Source: Deltaproteobacteria bacterium RIFCSPHIGHO2_02_FULL_44_16 (GTDB lineage Bacteria; UBA10199; 2-02-FULL-44-16). Taken from it: a DNA stretch of 64,000 nt. Below, piece by piece: positions 17,420 through 25,523 of the stretch. Under the pieces are notes generated by a model that made no database searches, was not told the origin of the DNA, and saw only the letters and a program-made list of their open reading frames with translations. Location of the stretch: the NCBI GenBank assembly GCA_001798185.1, contig MGRM01000014.1, positions 1 through 64,000 on the forward strand. Direction: 5' to 3'. How positions within the stretch are numbered: the stretch's first letter is position 1; every line of letters begins with the position of its first letter. The position numbers and the translations under genes were made by a program.

Positions 17420-17952
17420 AGAAAAGAATTCTCAACCCCGTGAAGATCTCAACGAGATTCTTCACTTCGTTCAGAATGACAAACTTAGTGCTTATTGTAA
17501 CTTCGATGTTTTTCTCTTCCTGTTCAAAACCGATGGCGGAAGCGAAAGTGCTTCCTCGAGTTCAATATTTAGCGCAGAATTTTGATGCTGCTGTAGCGGA
17601 TATCACCAAAATTCTTCCCGACATTCTTCAAAAAAGAAAGTATGCGGTAGCAGAAGAAAAAAAGACGGAAGGTGTTTTGCTTACGACGTGGAAACCAACC
17701 ACGTCGGATTCTCATTATATTCGTATTTTCGGGCGTAAAGATTTGAGTCCGAACGGTGGCTATTATCAACTTGAAATTCATACGTTCACCGAAGGCGATT
17801 ACACGCGCGTCCGCGTGGCCAGTCGCATGAAGTCGCTTGCGATCAATCTTCGATCCTCTGGAATCGAAGAGCGCCGCATTCTCGAGGACATCTCCGATGT
17901 GCTTCGCAAGCAAGAACCGACGATTACAAATCTTGGGATTGAGAACGATTAA
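17416..17952 (+). CDS. lipoprotein of unknown function with repeat-derived signal region
   Basis: The 178-residue protein ends its signal region with a lipobox FFSSC and has a compact alpha/beta body (about 140 residues) resembling BamC-like or DUF3568-type lipoprotein domains (weak). ATG 17416 overlaps the lgt stop (ATGA). Residues 13-22 are encoded by the dispersed repeat GAGATTCTTCACTTCGTTCA, giving the peptide STRFFTSFRMTN, which puts charges in the middle of the signal. ATG 17476, inside the repeat's end, would give a cleaner but uncharged signal peptide. Its stop overlaps that of ileS by three bases. Confidence 0.7.
   Translation: MKKRILNPVKISTRFFTSFRMTNLVLIVTSMFFSSCSKPMAEAKVLPRVQYLAQNFDAAVADITKILPDILQKRKYAVAEEKKTEGVLLTTWKPTTSDSHYIRIFGRKDLSPNGGYYQLEIHTFTEGDYTRVRVASRMKSLAINLRSSGIEERRILEDISDVLRKQEPTITNLGIEND
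17454..17480 (+). repeat. dispersed repeat inside a coding region
   Basis: GAGATTCTTCACTTCGTTCA plus GAATGAC belongs to the same REP family as 'CTTTACTTCGTTCAGGATGAC' at 45251-45276. Here it is read in frame within the lipoprotein signal region and adds about ten residues. Confidence 0.6.
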
Positions 17953-20900
17953 TGAGGATGTGTTTTTAACGCAATCGTCAGTTTCATTTCATCAATCTCA
18001 CATTCTTCGATCGCATTTCCTTGTGGATGAGATGTCTGTTTGCATTTGATCGCTAAGGTTTGGTCTTGAATGTAGTCGAGATTTTTTGTGATCGCTTCCA
18101 ACAGTTCTTCTTCTGCTGCATATTCAACAACGATGCGATCATCGAGTTTGAGATCTGCTTTTTTACGTAATCGCTGAATACGGTTCACCACTTCTCGTGC
18201 CAGGCCGTCGAGCATTTGATCTTTTTCAACGGTCGTGTCGAGTTCGATGGTAATGAACGCATCTGAAATCAAATTCTCATGCCCCGGTTTTGCATTTCGA
18301 TAAATCGTTACATCTTCTCGCGAAAGGCTTTCGCTTTCGACGATGAGTAGCTCTCCTTTTTCTAATGAAGCAATATCGTGAGTGGAGAGTTGTTGAATGG
18401 CTTTACTGACTGCGCCAAATTTCTTTCCCAGTCGCGGTCCAAGAGTTGCGCCATTCGCTTTTGCGGTCAGCTCAACATAGCTTGCTTCATCGGTGACAAA
18501 GAGAAGATGACGAACGTTGAGTTCTTCTTTGAGATAACTTTCAAGAGGTTTTAAATCTTCTAAGATTTTTTTGTCACGATGAATAAGTGAGAGCTGTTTT
18601 AAAGGTATTTTAATTTTAATATTTTTCTGTTCGCGCAAGTTTCGTCCCATTACGAGAATGCGGGCCATCAGTGCTACGGAGCGCTCAAGATTTGGAATAA
18701 TGAGACTTTTGTCAGCAACCGGGTAATCTTGAAGGTGAACGCTTTCCTCCGAGGGATTCGTGCGTAAATTTTGAAACATTGTTTCGGATAAAAACGGAGC
18801 AAAGGGTGCCATAGTTTTCGTCATGCTCAATAAAACCGTATAAAGGGTTTGATACGCCTGTTCTTTATCTTCCGATGTTCCTTCGGACCAAAAACGTTTT
18901 CGATTGAGGCGAATATAAATGTTTGTGAGGTTTTCGATGAAATCGAGAAGCTGCGGAACCACACTATAAAGATGATATTCTTTCATCTCGACTTCAACGT
19001 GGTTGAGAAGTGTTTGCAAACGAGAGAGAATCCATTGATCCAACAGTGCTGACGCGCTTTTCTGGGTGGTTCCAGGTTTCCACTGATCGATGGTCGCGTA
19101 ACTGATGAAGAAGGTATACGCGTTCCACCACTTCAGTAACACTCGACGAACAATTTCTTTCACGCCAGCTTCCGAAAATCGCAACTCTTCAGCTCGGACC
19201 GCAGGCGAGTTGATTAAATACAGACGAAGAGCATCAGCTCCGTAAGCGTTGATCACTGTTTCCGGGTCGGGATAATTTTTCAGGCGCTTGCTCATTTTTT
19301 TCCCATCTTCAGCAAGGACGAGTCCGTTGACGACAACATGTTGAAAAGGAGCGGTATCAAAAAGCGCAGTTCCTAAGACTGAGAGCGTATAAAACCAACC
19401 ACGCGTTTGATCGAGCCCTTCAGCGATAAAATCTGCAGGAAAGGTTTTTTCAAATGTTTCCTTATGTTCAAATGGATAATGATATTGTGCGAAGGGCATG
19501 GCACCGGATTCAAACCAACAGTCAAATACCTGCGGTATTCGCTTAAGAACTCCACGGTTTTCTGTGTTAGGAATTTCAATGTCATCAAGCGATTCTCGAT
19601 GAAGGTCAGTGACTTTTTTTCCACTTAATTTTTCAAGTTCGGCGATACTCCCAATACAGATCATTTCGCCCGTCTCATCATTGCGCCAGACCGGGAGAGG
19701 ATTCCCCCAATAGCGATTGCGGGAAATATTCCAATCACGCGCGTTTTCGAGCCAATTTCCAAAACGACCATCGCGTAAATTTTCCGGAACCCAGTGGGTT
19801 TTTTGGTTATTTTGAATGAGTCGCTCTTTGATGGCCTCAACCTTCAGAAACCACGAAGAGACAGCCCGATAAATAAGCGGAGTGTCTGAACGCCAACAGA
19901 AAGGATAACTGTGAGTGATGGTGTCGTGGCGAAAAAGTTTTCCGTGATGTTTTAACCACGCAATAATTTCTTTATCTGCTTCTTTGACATGCTTTCCCGA
20001 AAAGTCTTTCACTTCATCAGTAAATTTTCCGTCGTCATCAACTGGAAGAACAATTTCAATGCCATGTTTCTTTGCCAGTTGAAAATCATCTTCGCCAAAT
20101 GCAGGCGCAATATGGACAATACTCGTTCCCTCTTCTTCCGTAACAAATTCACCAGCGAGAACCCGAAAGGCACCGACATTTTTTCGCGATGCAAAATAAG
20201 AGAAGAGAGGTTCATATGTTTTTCCGACGAGTTCTTTTCCAAGAAAAGTGTTGACGATTTCAACGTCAGCATCTTTTTTGAAAAGAGCATGAAAAGCTTT
20301 GGCTCCAAGAATCAGGCTAACGCCTGTCTTCTGATGTTTTACTTTGACATACTCAAGTTCAGGGTTGACCGCGAGTGCGAGGTTGCTGGGAAGCGTCCAC
20401 GGTGTTGTCGTCCAGACAAGAAAAAAAGTATTGGGTTCTCCATCAAGCGCAAACATGACCGTGATCGCCGGATCCTGAACATCTTTATAGTTGAGACCTG
20501 CTTCAAAGTTGGAAAGTGGCGTGGCAACTGCCGTTGAATAGGGCATGACACGAAATCCTTCGTAGATGAGTTTTTTCTCCCAAAGCTGTTTGAATCCCCA
20601 CCAGACCGATTCCATAAAGTGACGATCCATGGTTTTATAGTCATTTTTGAAATCGACCCATCGACCGATACGACTGATGGTCCGTTCCCATTCAGCGGTA
20701 TAACGAAGCACAATACTTCGACATGCTTCGTTATATTTTTTGATTCCCATAGCTTCCACATCCGCGCGACCGCGAATGCCGAGGTCTTTATCGATTTCAT
20801 GTTCGACGGGGAGCCCGTGACAATCCCAGCCAAAGCGGCGTTCAATACGATATCCTTTCATCGTCCAATAACGAGGGATAATGTCTTTCAAAACACTTGC

Positions 20901-21083
20901 GAGCAGATGTCCATAGTGGGGGAGACCTGTGGCAAAGGGAGGGCCGTCGTAAAAGCTGAAGGATTTTTCTTTGGCGCGTTGCTCAATACTTTTTTGAAAA
21001 ATATTCTGCTTTTTCCAAAACGCGAGAATTTCTTCCTCTTGCTTTGGAAAATCAATCTGCGGTTGTACTTTTTCAAATGTCAT
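17949..21083 (-). CDS. ileS: isoleucyl-tRNA synthetase, type 2-like
   Basis: The 1044-residue class I synthetase has the HIGH motif as HYGH in GPPFATGLPHYGHLLAS, the editing (CP1) domain with HIAPAFGEDD, and KMSKRLKNYPDP. The wording GPPFATGLPHYGH rather than GPPYANGDIHIGH marks the clade shared with eukaryotic cytosolic and mupirocin-resistant bacterial enzymes. It charges tRNA-Ile. ATG 21083 has no strong ribosome site; the end of the P2 copy B element lies upstream on the other side. The C-terminal region (about 800-1044) is a tRNA-binding anticodon domain plus extension. Confidence 0.95.
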   Translation of the reverse strand: MTFEKVQPQIDFPKQEEEILAFWKKQNIFQKSIEQRAKEKSFSFYDGPPFATGLPHYGHLLASVLKDIIPRYWTMKGYRIERRFGWDCHGLPVEHEIDKDLGIRGRADVEAMGIKKYNEACRSIVLRYTAEWERTISRIGRWVDFKNDYKTMDRHFMESVWWGFKQLWEKKLIYEGFRVMPYSTAVATPLSNFEAGLNYKDVQDPAITVMFALDGEPNTFFLVWTTTPWTLPSNLALAVNPELEYVKVKHQKTGVSLILGAKAFHALFKKDADVEIVNTFLGKELVGKTYEPLFSYFASRKNVGAFRVLAGEFVTEEEGTSIVHIAPAFGEDDFQLAKKHGIEIVLPVDDDGKFTDEVKDFSGKHVKEADKEIIAWLKHHGKLFRHDTITHSYPFCWRSDTPLIYRAVSSWFLKVEAIKERLIQNNQKTHWVPENLRDGRFGNWLENARDWNISRNRYWGNPLPVWRNDETGEMICIGSIAELEKLSGKKVTDLHRESLDDIEIPNTENRGVLKRIPQVFDCWFESGAMPFAQYHYPFEHKETFEKTFPADFIAEGLDQTRGWFYTLSVLGTALFDTAPFQHVVVNGLVLAEDGKKMSKRLKNYPDPETVINAYGADALRLYLINSPAVRAEELRFSEAGVKEIVRRVLLKWWNAYTFFISYATIDQWKPGTTQKSASALLDQWILSRLQTLLNHVEVEMKEYHLYSVVPQLLDFIENLTNIYIRLNRKRFWSEGTSEDKEQAYQTLYTVLLSMTKTMAPFAPFLSETMFQNLRTNPSEESVHLQDYPVADKSLIIPNLERSVALMARILVMGRNLREQKNIKIKIPLKQLSLIHRDKKILEDLKPLESYLKEELNVRHLLFVTDEASYVELTAKANGATLGPRLGKKFGAVSKAIQQLSTHDIASLEKGELLIVESESLSREDVTIYRNAKPGHENLISDAFITIELDTTVEKDQMLDGLAREVVNRIQRLRKKADLKLDDRIVVEYAAEEELLEAITKNLDYIQDQTLAIKCKQTSHPQGNAIEECEIDEMKLTIALKTHPH

Positions 21084-21114
21084 GAGATTATCTCTTCGTT
21101 ATTTATTGATATGT

Positions 21115-21263
21115 CGAAAAAGGCCGCAGGAGGCGTTTGTCGAGCGGCGTCTGCAGGCACTGCGGACAGCAGCCATCATCCTCGCAGTGCCAAAGAGCAG
21201 GCGGCAAGATGGCGATTGAATCGAGCCGCCGTAGTGAGACAACGCCTCCGAGAGACTTTTTCG
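21115..21263. repeat. P2 palindromic element, copy B
   Basis: A 149-bp element, the same length as copy A, with ends CGAAAAAGGCCGCAGGAGGC (from 21115) and CGCCTCCGAGAGACTTTTTC (from 21243). Internal CGAGCGGCGTCTGCAGGCAC and GCCGCCGTAGTGAGA match copy A, while the central stretch diverges. It fills the gap between the divergent ileS and lspA genes and lies 36 bases before the lspA ATG, so it must sit next to or within both promoters. Confidence 0.75.
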
Positions 21264-21298
21264 ATTCTTTACAAATAGAAGGCGAGAAGTCAAAGCTG

Positions 21299-21823
21299 AT
21301 GACACTATCCCGCAAATATAAGTTTCTTTTTTTGATAACGCCGATTGTCCTTTTTTTGGATCAACTGACCAAATGGCTTGTAGTCAAAGAGATACCCTAT
21401 AGTTCCCGTATTCCGATCATTCCAGGCTATTTTGATCTCGTTCATTTTCGCAATCGAGGCGCTGCGTTTGGTATGCTTTCTGAACTTCCTGATCACATTC
21501 GTCCTTTCTTTTTTTATGGTATTGCTGTCGTTGCGGTCATTGTTTTGTTCTTTTATTTTCGATCGCTCAAGGGAGAGGAAAAGTTGATGCCTATAACGCT
21601 TTCACTGATTTTGGGTGGAATTTTTGGAAATATTCTCGATCGACTTCGTTACGGCGATGTCGTCGATTTTCTCTCCTTTCATTTTCAAGAGAAAATAATT
21701 CGAGGCGTCTATCTTGAATGGCCGGCATTTAATGTAGCTGATAGCGCAATTACGGTGGCGATGATGTTGTTAATTGTGTCAACGCTCAAAACAAAAGGGA
21801 GTCATGATCGGCAAAAAAGTTGA
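21299..21823 (+). CDS. lspA: lipoprotein signal peptidase II
   Basis: The 174-residue protein has four membrane segments and the catalytic aspartates in GNILDRLRYGDVVDF and FNVADSAI, with the conserved NRGAAFGML. It cleaves prolipoprotein signals after Lgt has modified the Cys. ATG 21299 gives the family N-terminus; the frame stays open upstream through the P2 element but that part is not family-like. The end of the gene forms the left arm of inverted repeat P3, and lgt-type and CPBP genes follow in the same direction. Confidence 0.93.
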   Translation: MTLSRKYKFLFLITPIVLFLDQLTKWLVVKEIPYSSRIPIIPGYFDLVHFRNRGAAFGMLSELPDHIRPFFFYGIAVVAVIVLFFYFRSLKGEEKLMPITLSLILGGIFGNILDRLRYGDVVDFLSFHFQEKIIRGVYLEWPAFNVADSAITVAMMLLIVSTLKTKGSHDRQKS

Positions 21824-21995
21824 GGTGTCGATTCACAGCCTCATAGAACCTATTCGATTATGGGAGAGGCGGCACCAAAAAAGCTGCTGATGCCACAATG
21901 TGACATACGGAGCTACGCGACAGAGCTTGACGAAGTACTGCCCGACGACCATGTTCACACTTTCATGAGGCGAGAAGCGATGCCCCAACTTTTTT
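21813..21995. repeat. P3 imperfect inverted repeat between lspA and the second lgt
   Basis: AAAAAAGTTGAGGTGTCG (21813-21830), continuing to CAGCCTCAT, pairs imperfectly with ATGAGGCG...CGATGCCCCAACTTTTTT (about 21964-21995), giving arms of about 33 bases. The 115-base interior has no clear open frame. The left arm overlaps the last codons of lspA and the right arm ends 14 bases before the next ATG. It has the layout of P1 and P2 but I found no second copy here. Confidence 0.5.
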
Positions 21996-22009
21996 ATGAG
22001 GTCTTTTGA

Positions 22010-22789
22010 ATGAAACCATTTATCTTTCATTACGCTGACATTTATATTCCTTCTTTCTTTTTTATGACCATGATCGGCTCACTTGCCGCTGCGTTTTATG
22101 CTTCATGGTTTGCAAAACATCATGATGGCGATCCAGTCATCATGCTCGATTTTGGCATCATTGGAATTATTGCAGGTGTTTTAGGTGCGAGAATTTTTCA
22201 TATTCTTATCGAGAATCCAAAATATTACTTCGAAGATCCGATTCGTGTATTTTATTTTTGGCAGGGTGGGTTTGTTTCACTTGGAGCGTTCGTTTTTTCG
22301 GCTCTTACCTGGATTCTTTATTTGCATGTCCGAAAGTTTCCTGTTCTGAAACATTTCGATCACATTACTCTTTCGGTTCCAATTATTATTTTTTTTGTCA
22401 GACTTGGATGTCTTTTGGCCGGTTGCTGTTATGGAAAGCCGACCGATTTTTTTCTTCATTTGATTTTTACCGACCCCTCTTCTGCTGCAGGGAAGCTGCA
22501 TTCCGGTGAAGCACTTCATGCGACGCAAGTCTATTTTATGCTGAATGCTGTTGTCATGTTTATCGTGCTGCATCTTACCTATCGATATCGGCGTTTTCAG
22601 GGTCAGGTTTTGACCACATTTCTCATCTATTATGGAATCACAAGGTTTTTGATCGAATTTTTGCGTGGTGATGCTGATCGAGGAGTTTATTTCGATGGAA
22701 TGATTTCGACCGGTCAGATTGTGATGGTGATTTCATTTGGGGTGGGGATCTTTTTGTGGAAATACTTGAAGAAACGGTTCCCTGTATGA
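22010..22789 (+). CDS. second, divergent prolipoprotein diacylglyceryl transferase-like protein
   Basis: The 259-residue membrane protein shares the Lgt signature VRLGCLLAGCCYGKP and the late EFLRGDADRG with the product of 16631-17419, but the GGLVFYGGLIGA loop is replaced by GGFVSLGAFVFSAL. The two key arginines remain. It may be a second Lgt with altered specificity or a paralogue that lost activity. It is sandwiched between lspA and a CPBP protease, so a role in lipoprotein or membrane-protein processing is likely. AGG lies 7-9 bases before ATG 22010. Confidence 0.8.
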   Translation: MKPFIFHYADIYIPSFFFMTMIGSLAAAFYASWFAKHHDGDPVIMLDFGIIGIIAGVLGARIFHILIENPKYYFEDPIRVFYFWQGGFVSLGAFVFSALTWILYLHVRKFPVLKHFDHITLSVPIIIFFVRLGCLLAGCCYGKPTDFFLHLIFTDPSSAAGKLHSGEALHATQVYFMLNAVVMFIVLHLTYRYRRFQGQVLTTFLIYYGITRFLIEFLRGDADRGVYFDGMISTGQIVMVISFGVGIFLWKYLKKRFPV

Positions 22790-23442
22790 AATTATTTCTT
22801 GAAGTCATCAGTGTGACCATTTTTTTAACGGTTACTTCGCATCTTCTTTATGCTTTTCGTTCTGTCCCCTGGATCAATGAATATCTTTCGATCATCGTGG
22901 CGCTTCTTCTTCTCTATGTCCCGGTTCTTCTCATGTGGCGAAAAGGAAGAAAGATTACGTTTTTTGATGAAGGGTGGAAAGCTTACACCCGTTCGCTCAA
23001 AATTTTTCTCATAAGCCTCTTTATTGTCTTCCCTCCATTTTTGATCGCTGCTCATTTTTGGTATGAAATCGTGTTTCACCTGAAAGGATTTTCGTTTCCC
23101 CCATATCCCAATATGCTCAACATTCTCTTTTTTCAGGTTCTTTTAGTTGCGCTTCCGGAAGAATTTTTCTTTCGGGGATATATGCAGACAACCTTCAACG
23201 AGATCTTTAAATCTCGTTGGAGGATTTTAGGGGTGAATCTTGGGTGGAGTTGGATTTTAACCGCCGCTCTCTTTGCACTTGCTCATTCGATTGTGGTGGT
23301 TCAGTGGTGGCATTTTGCCATCTTCTTTCCAGCGCTGCTTTTTGGGTATCTTCGTGAGCGAACTGGTTCCATTACTGTCCCCATTCTTTTCCACGCTGCA
23401 TCAAATATAATTCTCGATTTTTTTTCAAGAGGTTATAGGTAG
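22786..23442 (+). CDS. CPBP family intramembrane metalloprotease
   Basis: The 218-residue membrane protein contains the CAAX/Abi motifs in order: PEEFFFRGY (EExxxR), FALAHS, and LFHAASNI. These supply the Glu and His residues of the intramembrane glutamic/metal active site. ATG 22786 overlaps the stop of the second lgt (ATGA), so it is co-translated with it. Members with this layout are often tied to secretion or protein-sorting systems; the substrate here is unknown. Confidence 0.85.
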   Translation: MKLFLEVISVTIFLTVTSHLLYAFRSVPWINEYLSIIVALLLLYVPVLLMWRKGRKITFFDEGWKAYTRSLKIFLISLFIVFPPFLIAAHFWYEIVFHLKGFSFPPYPNMLNILFFQVLLVALPEEFFFRGYMQTTFNEIFKSRWRILGVNLGWSWILTAALFALAHSIVVVQWWHFAIFFPALLFGYLRERTGSITVPILFHAASNIILDFFSRGYR

Positions 23443-23464
23443 TTTATCAAGTATTATTTCAATG

Positions 23465-23603
23465 TGTCATCGCGAGCCCAAAGGGTGTGGCGATCTCCTT
23501 TTTGTCATCCCCGAATGTTTTTGTCGGGGATCCAGAGCTAGATTCCCGCCTTCGCGGGAATGACAATCGAGATTGCTTCGTCGCTCATGCTCCTCGCAAT
23601 GAC
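23465..23603. repeat. composite REP: one dispersed repeat nested in another
   Basis: The outer repeat TGTCATCGCGAGCCCAAAGG ... CATGCTCCTCGCAATGAC is split by a second type, TCATCCCCGAATG...TCGGGGATCC and GATTCCCGCCTTCGCGGGAA. Both types occur elsewhere here (3559, 25418, 45184). The 261-base gap between the CPBP gene and the next gene holds nothing else apart from that gene's ribosome site. Confidence 0.75.
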
Positions 23604-23704
23604 CGCAGAAGTTTTGAGATAGCTTTCTTGCCATTTTCCGCTTGATTTCAGCTTATGAGAGGTATAGAAAAATTGAAAATCAAACACTAACCCAAGGAGG
23701 TGTT

Positions 23705-24043
23705 ATGGCAAGAAATATGGATCACCAAAACGAACCGCAACAGCACGACGACAGTATGAAGAAAAAGTTTTTGTTTGCTATCGCCTTCGCAGTACTCCTT
23801 GGTGTTTACATTGCTCCTATCAGCCGTGACAATGCTCCTCTTGCATGGGACACAGGTCCTATCTTGAACAATGATGCTCCAGTAGTTGCTCATGACTACG
23901 GCCCAATTCTTGAGCCCTATGCTCCCGTTGTTGCAAAGAGCTGCGCTGTTCCAAGCGATGGTCAAGATAACTGGGGATATACAAGAACATGGCAAGATCC
24001 AGTTGACCGTGAGCAAGATGTAGTGACCGGCGTTTATATTTAA
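23705..24043 (+). CDS. small membrane-anchored or exported protein with internal duplication
   Basis: The 112-residue product has a polar 17-residue head, one hydrophobic segment (FLFAIAFAVLLGVYIAPI), then two similar units NAPLAWDTGPIL / DAPVVAHDYGPIL and a final YAPVVAKS before a Trp-rich tail. ATG 23705 sits behind an excellent AAGGAGG, and a strong terminator follows directly, so this looks like a highly expressed single gene. I recognise no family. The head before the hydrophobic segment makes a type II membrane anchor as likely as a cleaved signal. Confidence 0.7.
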   Translation: MARNMDHQNEPQQHDDSMKKKFLFAIAFAVLLGVYIAPISRDNAPLAWDTGPILNNDAPVVAHDYGPILEPYAPVVAKSCAVPSDGQDNWGYTRTWQDPVDREQDVVTGVYI

Positions 24044-24064
24044 CTCTTAAAAATTTTCATTTGA

Positions 24065-24096
24065 AAAAAAAGCGCATCACACGATGCGCTTTTTTA
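24065..24096. terminator. bidirectional terminator between the small exported protein and dinB
   Basis: AAAAAAGCGCATC, loop ACAC, GATGCGCTTTTTT: a GC-rich stem flanked by A and T runs on both sides. It serves the plus-strand gene ending at 24043 and the minus-strand dinB ending at 24100. Confidence 0.85.
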
Positions 24097-24099
24097 TTT

Positions 24100-25386
24100 C
24101 TAATGCACCATCGGAATCTTCAAGCGCTGTCGAGCGCTTTCTCCTTTAAAGAGATTTTGTTTTCGATATGCGGCTTCTCCTTGCCTTCCTGAATGCTGAT
24201 CTCCAAGGCGCAGTCCATCAGCCAGAAACACTGCGTGTTTTCCATATTTTTCTGCGAGTTGATCTACAGCATGAAATGCATTGGCAGCATTGATTGCTTG
24301 TTGCGGATTTTCAAAAAGTCCAAATTGTGTCGGCAGTGGATCAGTCAGATGCGAAAGCACAACTCCTGTGGCGCGGTAGGATGTTTTCGGCTGAAAGAGC
24401 TTATCAAAAAGGGAGATGAGTGCTGCTCCGAGTTCAGTCGGTGCAGAAGAAGCTCGCTGCAATTTCATCTCACATGCGCTCGATTCAAAACCTTGCGAGC
24501 GAAGGCTTAAGATGAGTTGCTTTGCGGCGAGACCATATCGCCGTGCCTTAATGCACGCTGACTCCAAGTTTCGAAGCGCTCGCGCTTTGACATATTCTCG
24601 ATCGCTCGATGCCGGAGTAAAAGTTTTCATCTTGCTAATTGAGAGTGGGCTGCGTCCCATTTCCGGGTTCACGTTCCAAACGCTTTCACCTCGAAGTTCC
24701 ATCCAGATGTCATGCCCCACTTTTCCTAAAAGATTTTCTACCCAATCGAGAGGTCGATGGACAAAATTCAGAGCTGTTCGAAGTCCATGTTTTTCCAGAA
24801 GGGCAGTGGTGTTCGGACCAAATCCCCACACTTCATGCAGTGGTGTTTTTTCAAGAAGAAGATGAATATGGCGACCTTTGACAGCAGTAAGCCCACAGGG
24901 CTTTCGAAATTTTGAACAAAGTTTTGCTAAACTTTTGCTTAAAGAAATTCCGATGGAAACAGTCATGCCTAACTCGTTTTCAATTTCTTGTTGGAGTGCA
25001 GTTGCTATTTCTTTGTAACCTTTGTGATGGAGTCGTCGTGTGCCGGTGAGATCGATGAAACCTTCGTCGATTGACGATTCTTCAACAAGAGGTGAGTAAC
25101 GCCGCATGATTGTAAACATTCGTTTCGAAAAAATGCTGTAAAGTTCGTAGTCAGAAGGGAGAAGAATGAGCTGCGGGCAAAGACGTGTGGCTTCTGAGAG
25201 AGAAACTCCCCGCTGAATGCCAAGCGCTTTTGCTTCATAGGAGGCAGCAGCTACGATGCCGCGCTCAGCGCCGGTAATGACCGGTTTCCCTTTGAGCTCC
25301 GGTCGAACCGCTTGCTCGACTGAAACAAAGAATGCGTCACCATCGACATGAGCAATGGCTTGTGGCCAGGATTTTAAAGTAAACAT
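24100..25386 (-). CDS. dinB: DNA polymerase IV, Y-family translesion polymerase
   Basis: The 428-residue protein has the Y-family N-terminus AIAHVDGDAFFVSVEQA with the first catalytic Asp, the second acidic pair in SSIDEGFIDLTG, the steric residues of the palm, and a little-finger domain. QFGLF near the C-terminus resembles a sliding-clamp binding peptide. ATG 25386 is chosen because AAGGAGG precedes it. It follows lexA on the same strand with only a REP element between, so it is probably SOS-induced with it. Confidence 0.93.
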   Translation of the reverse strand: MFTLKSWPQAIAHVDGDAFFVSVEQAVRPELKGKPVITGAERGIVAAASYEAKALGIQRGVSLSEATRLCPQLILLPSDYELYSIFSKRMFTIMRRYSPLVEESSIDEGFIDLTGTRRLHHKGYKEIATALQQEIENELGMTVSIGISLSKSLAKLCSKFRKPCGLTAVKGRHIHLLLEKTPLHEVWGFGPNTTALLEKHGLRTALNFVHRPLDWVENLLGKVGHDIWMELRGESVWNVNPEMGRSPLSISKMKTFTPASSDREYVKARALRNLESACIKARRYGLAAKQLILSLRSQGFESSACEMKLQRASSAPTELGAALISLFDKLFQPKTSYRATGVVLSHLTDPLPTQFGLFENPQQAINAANAFHAVDQLAEKYGKHAVFLADGLRLGDQHSGRQGEAAYRKQNLFKGESARQRLKIPMVH

Positions 25387-25417
25387 ATTTTCCTCCTTAG
25401 AATATCTTTTCAAAGAA

Positions 25418-25505
25418 TGTCATCGCGAGCCCGTAGGGCGTGGCGATCTCCTGAATAGCACTGTCTGTAGGAGATTGCTTCGTCGCTGATGCTCCTCGCA
25501 ATGAC
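25418..25505. repeat. REP-like palindromic repeat between lexA and dinB
   Basis: TGTCATCGCGAGCCCGTAGG ... GATGCTCCTCGCAATGAC, same type as 3559-3634. It could form a hairpin in a lexA-dinB transcript. Confidence 0.75.
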
Positions 25506-25523
25506 TACAACGTTTTATAGTTC

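Noticed and set aside
3559-25505. TCATTGCGAGCCC repeats considered as IS ends or attachment sites
   Set aside because: No transposase or integrase nearby, and this repeat type is a widely seen intergenic REP.
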